From the NCBI GenBank assembly GCA_017961965.1, contig JAGCWG010000143.1:1-7905 (forward strand): 7,905 nt of DNA, in the 5' to 3' direction. The notes beneath the pieces were generated by a model. It saw only the letters and a program-made list of their open reading frames with translations. It made no database searches and was not told the origin of the DNA. The DNA comes from Bacteroidaceae bacterium. Its GTDB lineage: Bacteria; Bacteroidota; Bacteroidia; Bacteroidales; Bacteroidaceae. The translations under genes and the position numbers were made by a program. Positions 1 through 4,415 of the stretch are shown here, piece after piece; positions within the stretch are counted from its first letter, which is position 1; the number at the start of each line of letters is the position of its first letter.

Positions 1-1
1 A

Positions 2-247
2 GGCAAAGACACTGTAGGAATTATCGCTAAGGTATGTACTTACCTTTCCGATAACCAAATAAACATTCTCGATATCTCACAGACAATCGTACAGGAATTT
101 TTCAACATGATGATGATTGTTGATATGACCAAGTCGGTCAAGCCTTTTGATGTCATCAACGATGAGCTTGCAAAGATTGGCGCAGACACAGGTGTACAGG
201 TCAAAGTTCAGCTTGAGGATATTTTCAACAAGATGCACAGAATCTGA
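2..247 (+). CDS. ACT-domain protein, UPF0237 family (5' end missing)
   Basis: The open frame runs from the left edge to TGA at 245-247 and gives 81 residues beginning GKDTVGIIAKVCTYLSDNQ. This is the shape of the short (about 90-residue) stand-alone ACT-domain proteins of the UPF0237 family; only about eight N-terminal residues and the start codon should be missing. The ACT core is visible as a beta strand, the helix around GIIAKVCTYLSDN, the strand INILDISQTI, a run FFNMMMIVDM, and a C-terminal helix and strand ending in DIFNKMHRI. ACT domains usually bind small ligands such as amino acids, but no ligand is established for this family. The next gene is UPF0210/PFL, and the ACT-PFL pair is conserved in many bacteria, which supports both calls. 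The pair is 233 nt apart here, wider than usual for a tight operon. The protein should be cytoplasmic. Confidence 0.88.
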   Translation, partial: GKDTVGIIAKVCTYLSDNQINILDISQTIVQEFFNMMMIVDMTKSVKPFDVINDELAKIGADTGVQVKVQLEDIFNKMHRI

Positions 248-268
248 TTCAACCGTCGTTGAATCAGA
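243..268 (+). other. 11-bp hairpin overlapping the ACT gene stop codon
   Basis: Bases 243-253 (TCTGATTCAAC) are the exact reverse complement of 258-268, with a CGTC loop at 254-257. The left arm contains the TGA stop at 245-247. No U-run follows (the next bases are AATTAAAAG), so this is not a classic intrinsic terminator. It could slow RNA decay from the 3' side, cause partial termination, or set the ratio between the ACT and PFL messages. The pairing is seen directly; the role is inferred. Confidence 0.45.
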
Positions 269-271
269 AAT

Positions 272-300
272 TAAAAGTTATAAGTTAAAAGGTAAAAGTT
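272..300 (+). repeat. Degenerate AAAAGTT short repeats in the ACT-PFL gap
   Basis: AAAAGTT occurs at 273-279 and again at 294-300, with the related AAGTTAAAAGG between them. The 233-nt gap also holds a 10-bp hairpin (ATTTAGAGAA at 367-376 with 387-396, one G-U pair), but no recognisable gene and no TAnnTTTG promoter box. This looks like slippage-prone spacer; no function is claimed. Confidence 0.3.
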
Positions 301-480
301 GAGTGAGGAGTTGGGAAATTAAGAACTAAGCGTAGCGAACTCACTGACCGCAGGGAAGTAATTAAGATTTAGAGAACTATAGAGATTTTTCTAAATATTC
401 GCTTGTCTGAGATTCGTCTATATTCATAAATTCTTACGTCTTAATGGCCAGCCATACAACCTCACAACCACATAAGAAAT

Positions 481-1872
481 ATGATAAATATGTCCGAAGT
501 GTTCGAGACGAACAAGATGATTGAGCAGGAGAATCTTGACGTCCGAACAATAACAATGGGTATCAGTCTTCTTGACTGTGCCGACACAGACCTTGATGTC
601 ACTTGCGAGAAGATATACAAGAAGATTACCACTCTCGCCAAGAACCTCGTGAAGACAGGCGAGGATATTGCCAAGGAATTTGGTGTGCCTATCGTCAACA
701 AGCGCATAAGCATCACACCAATATCACTCGTATGCGGCTCTTGCTGCAAGATTCCTGGCGACTATGTAAAGGTGGCGAAGACACTTGACAAGGCAGCCAA
801 GGAGGTTGGCGTCAATTTTCTCGGCGGCTACAGCGCCATAGTGAGCAAGGGTATGACAGAGAGTGACGAACTTCTCATCCGTTCCATACCAATGGCAATG
901 GCTTGTACCGAACGCATCTGTTCAAGCATCAACGTGGGTAGCACAAAGACAGGCATCAACATGGATGCTGTACGCCTCATGGGTGATATCATAAAGGACA
1001 CAGCAGAACAGACAAAGGCAAACGACTCACTCGGATGTGCCAAGCTCGTTGTGCTCTGCAATGCTCCTGACGACAACCCATTCATGGCTGGAGCCTTCCA
1101 CGGAGTGAGCGAGGCAGATGCCATAATCAACGTGGGCGTTAGCGGTCCTGGTGTGGTAAAGTATGCCCTTGAACAGATGGACAAGAATGCAATGACAGAG
1201 AACGGCAGCAATGCCAACTTCGAGGTGCTTTGCGAGACAATAAAGAAGACAGCCTTCAAGATTACACGTGTAGGACAACTCGTGGCACAGGAAGCCAGCA
1301 AGCGACTTGGCATTCCATTCGGCATCATCGACCTATCACTTGCTCCAACACCTGCCATCGGTGACTCCGTGGCAGACATTCTCAAGTGCATCGGTGTTGA
1401 GCACCCTGGAGCTCCAGGTACAACAGCAGCTCTTGCCATGCTCAATGACCAAGTGAAGAAAGGCGGTGTGATGGCAAGTTCATACGTAGGCGGTCTCTCA
1501 GGCGCATTCATTCCTGTGAGCGAAGACCAAGGAATGATTGATGCCGTAGAAGCTGGCGCTCTCACAATAGAGAAATTGGAAGCCATGACTTGCGTATGCT
1601 CAGTAGGTCTCGACATGATAGCCATCCCTGGCGACACTCCAGCCACAACCATTGCTGGAATAATAGCTGACGAGAGTGCCATAGGTATGGTGAACCAGAA
1701 GACTACAGCCGTGCGCATCATACCAGTCGTAGGTAAGAGTGTTGGCGAGACCGTAGAGTTCGGAGGACTTCTCGGCTATGCGCCTATCATGCCAGTCAAC
1801 ACATTCTCAAGCGAGCGTTTCGTCAATCGTGGAGGACGCATACCAGCTCCAATCCACTCGTTCAAGAATTAA
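481..1872 (+). CDS. PFL family protein, UPF0210 (DUF711-like)
   Basis: A 463-residue cytoplasmic protein that I recognise as UPF0210, often annotated 'PFL family protein' because its fold is related to pyruvate formate-lyase-type enzymes. Strongly family-like stretches include [20 protein letters not shown] at the N-terminus, [15 protein letters not shown] (194-208), [17 protein letters not shown] (284-300), [18 protein letters not shown] (333-350), [17 protein letters not shown] (371-387) and the C-terminus [15 protein letters not shown] see no glycyl-radical motif near the C-terminus, so radical chemistry should not be assumed. Its reaction is unknown to me. It is slightly longer than the roughly 450 residues I recall for the family, apparently through a small polar insertion near 232-247 ([16 protein letters not shown]). 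A cysteine cluster CGSCC lies at 85-89. The ATG at 481 is chosen because MINxSEV is the usual family start and an A-rich stretch (ATAAGAAAT) precedes it. The ACT-domain gene lies upstream and the lipoprotein gene starts 10 nt downstream. Confidence 0.93.
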   Translation: MINMSEVFETNKMIEQENLDVRTITMGISLLDCADTDLDVTCEKIYKKITTLAKNLVKTGEDIAKEFGVPIVNKRISITPISLVCGSCCKIPGDYVKVAKTLDKAAKEVGVNFLGGYSAIVSKGMTESDELLIRSIPMAMACTERICSSINVGSTKTGINMDAVRLMGDIIKDTAEQTKANDSLGCAKLVVLCNAPDDNPFMAGAFHGVSEADAIINVGVSGPGVVKYALEQMDKNAMTENGSNANFEVLCETIKKTAFKITRVGQLVAQEASKRLGIPFGIIDLSLAPTPAIGDSVADILKCIGVEHPGAPGTTAALAMLNDQVKKGGVMASSYVGGLSGAFIPVSEDQGMIDAVEAGALTIEKLEAMTCVCSVGLDMIAIPGDTPATTIAGIIADESAIGMVNQKTTAVRIIPVVGKSVGETVEFGGLLGYAPIMPVNTFSSERFVNRGGRIPAPIHSFKN

Positions 1873-1882
1873 CAAAAAAAAT

Positions 1883-2563
1883 ATGAGCAAACATTGTTTC
1901 AATCAAGTCAAGTTAGGCATCATCGCTATCATGACGGCACTTACCTTCTTTGCTTGCAACAAGGACGAGGAACAAGCCTTTCCACGTCTCAGGGCTGATT
2001 TCTTCGATGTGTATATAGATGCTGACACCGCAGTACAGACCATCACCCTCGACAACGGAAGGACATTCCCGCTCAACGAAGGGCACACGGTCAAGGCACA
2101 GGCGGCAGACACCATCATACGTTGCTACGGTCAGTTGGAAATTGCTGCCGACAGTTCGTACGTCACCATATACAGCATCTACCCTGCTCAGTGTTTTGCT
2201 CCCACGCCAAGAAACTTCTACAAGCCCGAGGTTTATTACAAGAACCCCGTGAATATTGTCACCGTGTATAAGGCACGCCACTACATCAACGCCATCGTAG
2301 CCTGTAAGATGAGCGGCATCAAGGAACACGCTTTCGACTTCGTCAAGGACAGTATTTCCATCAACCCTCTGACACAAAAGAAAACAATGCACCTCACTCT
2401 TTTCCATTGGAAAGCAGAGGAAGAACAGGAGGGATACTCACAAAAGCAATACATGAGTGCACCAATGGATGAGAGTCACTACGAAGCTGATGAACGTTTT
2501 GATTCCGTTGCTCTTCACATCTTCACATATGACGGTATAAAAGTGTTCACATACGAAAAGTGA
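1883..2563 (+). CDS. NigD-like surface lipoprotein (putative)
   Basis: 226 residues. A lipoprotein signal peptide is clear: MSKHC..QVK, a hydrophobic core LGIIAIMTALTFFA, then Cys25. The residues after the cysteine, NKDEE, closely resemble the acidic lipoprotein export signal described in Bacteroidetes (such as QKDDE), so the protein is probably carried to the outer face of the outer membrane. The mature part has a barrel-like N-terminal half (about 40-130, with ITLDNGRTFPL) and a C-terminal half whose HLTLFHWKAEEEQEGY (170-185) and final DSVALHIFTYDGIKVFTY match the pattern I associate with the NigD-like C-terminal beta-sandwich domain. NigD-like proteins are named after a gene beside the nigrescin bacteriocin locus of Prevotella nigrescens; their molecular role is unknown. 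The start at 1883 is preferred over an in-frame ATG at 1778, because the latter would overlap the PFL gene by 95 nt and lacks a signal peptide at its N-terminus. The 10-nt A-rich gap after the PFL stop implies cotranscription. The lipoprotein call is firm; the family call is moderate. Confidence 0.8.
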   Translation: MSKHCFNQVKLGIIAIMTALTFFACNKDEEQAFPRLRADFFDVYIDADTAVQTITLDNGRTFPLNEGHTVKAQAADTIIRCYGQLEIAADSSYVTIYSIYPAQCFAPTPRNFYKPEVYYKNPVNIVTVYKARHYINAIVACKMSGIKEHAFDFVKDSISINPLTQKKTMHLTLFHWKAEEEQEGYSQKQYMSAPMDESHYEADERFDSVALHIFTYDGIKVFTYEK

Positions 2564-2659
2564 CCTTTATTCGAGCAAAGTTAACAGAGGCTAACATGCG
2601 GATAGCTACACCCATTGAACGGTGGCCAACAGAAGTGAGCTGACAATTGTTATACGAAT

Positions 2660-2704
2660 AGCGGAAATGATTTAACCTACGGTTGGATTGTTTCCGCTCT
2701 TTTT
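2660..2704 (+). terminator. Intrinsic terminator of the ACT-PFL-lipoprotein cluster
   Basis: An 18-bp continuous stem, 2660-2677 with 2681-2698, closes on a TAC loop and is followed by C and five T residues (2700-2704). Four of the pairs are G-U wobbles (2668-2690, 2669-2689, 2672-2686, 2673-2685). In the leftward RNA these become A-C mismatches, so the structure is specific to rightward transcription and fits the cluster ending at 2563. Confidence 0.8.
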
Positions 2705-2748
2705 AGCTATATTCATCCTTAAAGAGGAAATAGGGATAGAACAAACGA

Positions 2749-2784
2749 AAAAGGTCTTCTGTAACTCACTACAGAAGACCTTTT
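2749..2784. terminator. Second terminator-like perfect hairpin
   Basis: AAAAGGTCTTCTGTA (2749-2763) pairs perfectly with 2770-2784 across a 6-nt loop (ACTCAC), giving 15 bp. With one bulged A, two more pairs (CG with CG) form outside. All pairs are Watson-Crick, so it folds equally in both strands. Rightward it ends in TTTT and leftward in TTTTT. It could be a back-up terminator for the lipoprotein cluster, or end leftward transcripts from the AT-rich region to its right. Confidence 0.65.
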
Positions 2785-2794
2785 CGGAAAAAAA

Positions 2795-2961
2795 TGAACA
2801 TTTAAACTTTTTTGGGAACGAATCTGAACATTTTTTTAATTTTAATGGATTAACCATTGCTACGGGAATTTTTTTGAACAATTAATTTATAGCCCCTAAG
2901 TTATAAATGAACAAGAAAAACCAATTAGGGAAGATGAACTTGAACAAGAAAGTAATGAACA
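2795..2961 (+). repeat. Cluster of TGAACA repeats
   Basis: TGAACA starts at 2795, 2825, 2875, 2908, 2941 and 2956, with a variant TGAACT at 2935: six exact copies in 167 bp. A longer 12-bp unit AATGAACATTTA is repeated exactly at 2793-2804 and 2954-2965. Both long copies would read Asn-Glu-His-Leu in locally open frames, so decayed, partly duplicated coding sequence is one explanation; an array of protein-binding sites is another. The repeats are seen directly; their meaning is not known. Confidence 0.45.
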
Positions 2962-3625
2962 TTTATATTTTGAAAAGTTTTATTTGCAATTTAGTGAAAC
3001 GTCATTGTTTTGTTTTGACGTTGCAAAGGTAAATCTTTTTTGCGTTACGGCGTTCATATTTTTGACAGCTTTTTGTCCATATATCATTTCAAGCTATCAA
3101 TTGAGACAAAATTAAAGCCAAAACGTGATAAATTGTCAAAAAAACACCAAAAAACGTCAATTTTCAAAATAAACACACAAAATTTACATTTTTAGTGCGT
3201 TTTGTGGATTTTACTTGCATTATAAATGCATATTTAGGAATATTATTACATTATTAACACAAAAATACAAGTACAAAACACCAAATCGAGCGTAAATGAA
3301 ATGTTTGAAGATTTTTCTCAATAAAAACCTGTAACGGAATGATATAGTATGTTTACATATCTTTTAATGGGATGATACGTCATTTATATCGGAAAAATCA
3401 TTTTGATATTTCCACAAAACATACATAAAGAAATAGATTTTACACAAAATGTCCCCCCAACAGCTTATAACGGTATTAGAACAGAAGTGAATGATTGTTG
3501 CACAAATCACACCTCATGTCATAAAAGGAGATAAGTGAATGAAGGCCCACCCGTTTCTGTTTTTCTTTACATAACACACAAAACAGTACAGGTTGGAATT
3601 ACTTGTTTTCACATGATATCTCTTT

Positions 3626-3668
3626 AAAAAAAATCGACCCCCCTATGAATCTATCACCGGAGGAGTCG
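3626..3668 (-). terminator. Leftward-specific intrinsic terminator of the candidate small RNA
   Basis: In the leftward RNA, CGACUCCUC (3668 to 3660) pairs with GGGGGGUCG (3643 to 3635) as nine continuous pairs, including two G-U pairs, around a 16-nt loop. It is followed by A and eight U residues (3633 to 3626). Read rightward, the two wobble positions become A-C mismatches and the stem would be preceded, not followed, by the homopolymer. The signal therefore works only for leftward transcription. Confidence 0.65.
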
Positions 3669-3727
3669 GGAATGAATGAATAAAATATAGTGAACAAATG
3701 CTCTCAGAAGAGTTTACTTCCAAAAGC
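3626..3727 (-). ncRNA. Candidate small RNA, leftward, about 100 nt
   Basis: A leftward -7 box TAACTTTG (3740 to 3733) predicts initiation near 3728-3726. About 60 nt downstream a leftward intrinsic terminator begins, so the predicted transcript is about 100 nt. No useful open frame lies within it. Apart from the terminator stem it appears weakly structured, with a 4-bp hairpin CTCT-TCTG-AGAG near the 5' end and a U/C-rich middle containing ATTCATTCATTCCC. The bases CGAGTGCAAA just downstream of and within the -7 box (3727-3736) are identical to those at the GH2 promoter (7542-7551). I do not recognise a known RNA family. Existence is inferred from the promoter-terminator pair only. Confidence 0.45.
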
Positions 3728-3732
3728 GAGTG

Positions 3733-3740
3733 CAAAGTTA
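3733..3740 (-). promoter_or_regulatory. Leftward -7 box of the candidate small RNA
   Basis: Read leftward this is TAACTTTG, an exact match to the Bacteroidetes TAnnTTTG -7 element, followed by CACTCG. No good TTTG -33 element lies 19-21 nt upstream. The same TTTGCACTCG follows the start of the GH2 -7 box, where the -33 element is equally weak. Confidence 0.45.
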
Positions 3741-3935
3741 AGAGATTTTATCGAATAAGTAACATAAAATATGATAGTTTTTGAATGAAAAACAAAATAA
3801 ATTTCTTTCATTTCCAAAATACGCTACCATTTGGTTAACTTATCACCCAAAAAGGACAACAAAGTGATGGGGAAAGGCAAGTTGCTTTATGCACAAAGGA
3901 AGATACACGTTTAAAATCATGATAAGCACAATGTA

Positions 3936-3969
3936 ATGTAGAAATACTCATTTGTGGGTATTTCCACAT
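3936..3969. other. 15-bp imperfect inverted repeat upstream of the ferredoxin promoter
   Basis: Bases 3936-3950 pair with 3955-3969 around a TTTG loop, with one A/C mismatch (3940/3965) and one T-G pair (3948 with 3957). It ends about 40 bp before the ferredoxin -33 element and has no adjacent T-run, so it is not a terminator. It may be a protein-binding dyad or the folded part of an untested transcript. Confidence 0.35.
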
Positions 3970-4010
3970 CACTAAATGCAAAAGGTAGGTATTATTTATA
4001 CTGTTTTTTC

Positions 4011-4041
4011 TTGTACAGTTGAATAATCTTTCATACCTTTG
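4011..4041 (+). promoter_or_regulatory. Promoter of the ferredoxin gene
   Basis: TTG at 4011-4013 is followed after 20 nt by TACCTTTG at 4034-4041. This fits the Bacteroidetes primary sigma factor pattern (-33 TTTG or TTG, 19-21 nt, -7 TAnnTTTG). Transcription should begin near 4046-4048, giving a leader of about 97 nt before the ATG at 4144. Confidence 0.75.
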
Positions 4042-4075
4042 CAATGTCTGACGAAGAACTACGATGCGTCAAAAC

Positions 4076-4146
4076 ATACCTTATATATAAGGTGTAGAGA
4101 TTAAAGACAGAATAAACATTAATAATAAAAAAAACTACACCTTATG
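4076..4146 (+). promoter_or_regulatory. Ferredoxin leader: two competing hairpins, one reaching the start codon
   Basis: Bases 4078-4093 form a 16-bp perfect palindrome, ACCTTATATATAAGGT, which in RNA folds as a hairpin (extended by U-G and A-U pairs to 4076 and 4095). Its right half lies within ATAAGGTGTAG (4087-4097), the exact reverse complement of CTACACCTTAT (4135-4145). That second partner includes the first two bases of the ATG at 4144-4146; U4086-G4146 could add a wobble pair. The two hairpins cannot form together: one leaves the start codon open, the other pairs it. The 37-nt loop of the longer hairpin is A-rich. At DNA level the palindrome, about 30 bp into the transcript, could instead be an operator. 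Pairing is seen; regulation is inferred. Confidence 0.5.
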
Positions 4147-4317
4147 GCTTAAGTAATTAGTGACGATTGTGTAATGTGTGGAACTTGTGCAGGTGAGTGT
4201 CCATCAGGTGCTATCTCTGAAGGCGATAGCAAGTATGTAATTGATGCAAACGCTTGTGTTGACTGCGGTACTTGTGCAGATGCTTGTCCAGCTGGTGCTA
4301 TCAACCCAGGTGAATAA
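4144..4317 (+). CDS. 2[4Fe-4S] ferredoxin with an in-frame UAA at codon 3
   Basis: Reading from ATG 4144 gives Met-Ala-stop, then VISDDCVMCGTCAGECPSGA and so on to TAA at 4315-4317 (57 codons before the stop). It carries both cluster motifs in full: C9-x2-C12-x2-C15-x3-C19-P and C38-x2-C41-x2-C44-x3-C48-P, the arrangement of small bacterial ferredoxins that carry electrons between cytoplasmic redox enzymes. Bacteroidetes relatives begin MAYVI or similar, so codon 3 should be sense (UAU or UAC for Tyr); TAA is one base away. After the stop no ATG, GTG or TTG occurs in frame before the ATG at 4174, which would lose C9. The gene may be a recent pseudogene, a single-base sequencing error, or initiated unusually (for example at AUU 4156). 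Its own promoter (4011-4041), leader and strong terminator (4339-4370) indicate a monocistronic gene. The identity is sure; whether this copy is functional is open. Confidence 0.85.
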
Positions 4318-4338
4318 TCACATTCACACACATTGAAA

Positions 4339-4380
4339 AAAGCCTCCTGACGAATCCGTCAGGAGGCTTTATTCTTTTTG
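4339..4380. terminator. Bidirectional terminator between ferredoxin and GH2 genes
   Basis: AAAGCCTCCTGACG (4339-4352) pairs perfectly with 4357-4370 around an AATC loop, giving 14 bp. Rightward it is followed by ATTCTTTTT; leftward the stem runs into TTTTTTC. It lies 21 nt after the ferredoxin stop and 45 nt after the GH2 stop on the opposite strand, so it serves both convergent genes. Confidence 0.9.
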
Positions 4381-4415
4381 TGGTAGTACCATACACAGCA
4401 CTACCATAAATTATT

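Larger units (their letters stand above)
2785..4010. other. Long AT-rich intergenic region without a convincing protein gene
   Basis: About 1.2 kb of low-GC DNA with frequent stops in all frames. The open frames present (69 codons leftward at 2672-2881 and at 3835-4044; an ATG-less frame at 2900-3115) lack family resemblance and supported starts. I found no tRNA T-loop signature, rRNA, CRISPR or insertion-sequence ends. What it does hold is listed separately: TGAACA repeats (2795-2961), an operator-like inverted repeat (2998-3022), phased A-tracts (3139-3193), a candidate leftward small RNA (3626-3740) and a 15-bp imperfect hairpin (3936-3969). Confidence 0.6.

Noticed and set aside
419..426. 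TATATTCA as a promoter for the PFL gene
   Set aside because: It matches TAnnTTTG poorly and the only TTG upstream is 13 nt away, so no promoter is called.
828..1721. 297-codon leftward frame
   Set aside because: It is the antisense shadow of the PFL gene, whose own frame is strongly family-like.
2980..3087. 35-codon leftward frame MIYGQKAVKN... with a TAATTTTG box at 3114-3107
   Set aside because: The -33 element is misplaced (22 nt), the peptide matches nothing I recognise, and AT-rich DNA yields such frames by chance.
2900..3115. About 70-codon rightward open frame with an acidic start and hydrophobic end
   Set aside because: It has no ATG, GTG or TTG near its beginning and no family resemblance.
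3200..3420. DnaA-box-like sequences (TGTGGATTT near 3204, TTTCCACAA near 3410) in AT-rich DNA, suggesting an origin
   Set aside because: Each has at least two mismatches to the usual box, they are not clustered, and no replication gene is adjacent.
3526..3574. AGGAG 8 nt before ATG 3539, opening an 11-codon frame (GTG 3535 gives a 31-codon frame)
   Set aside because: Shine-Dalgarno-like starts are not the norm in this group, the frames are tiny and have no recognisable content, and no promoter box precedes them.
3835..4044. 69-codon leftward frame
   Set aside because: It starts inside the ferredoxin promoter, has no promoter of its own and has a composition like random AT-rich sequence.
4044..4097. 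17-codon leader peptide frame (MSDEELRCVKTYLIYKV) ending exactly at the end of the shared hairpin arm
   Set aside because: Its ATG lies only 3 nt after the -7 box, at or upstream of the expected transcription start, so it would not be on the message or would be leaderless with no binding site. A start site mapped upstream of 4044 would revive it.
4149..4331. 60-codon leftward frame across the ferredoxin
   Set aside because: It is an antisense shadow; the ferredoxin motifs are on the rightward strand.
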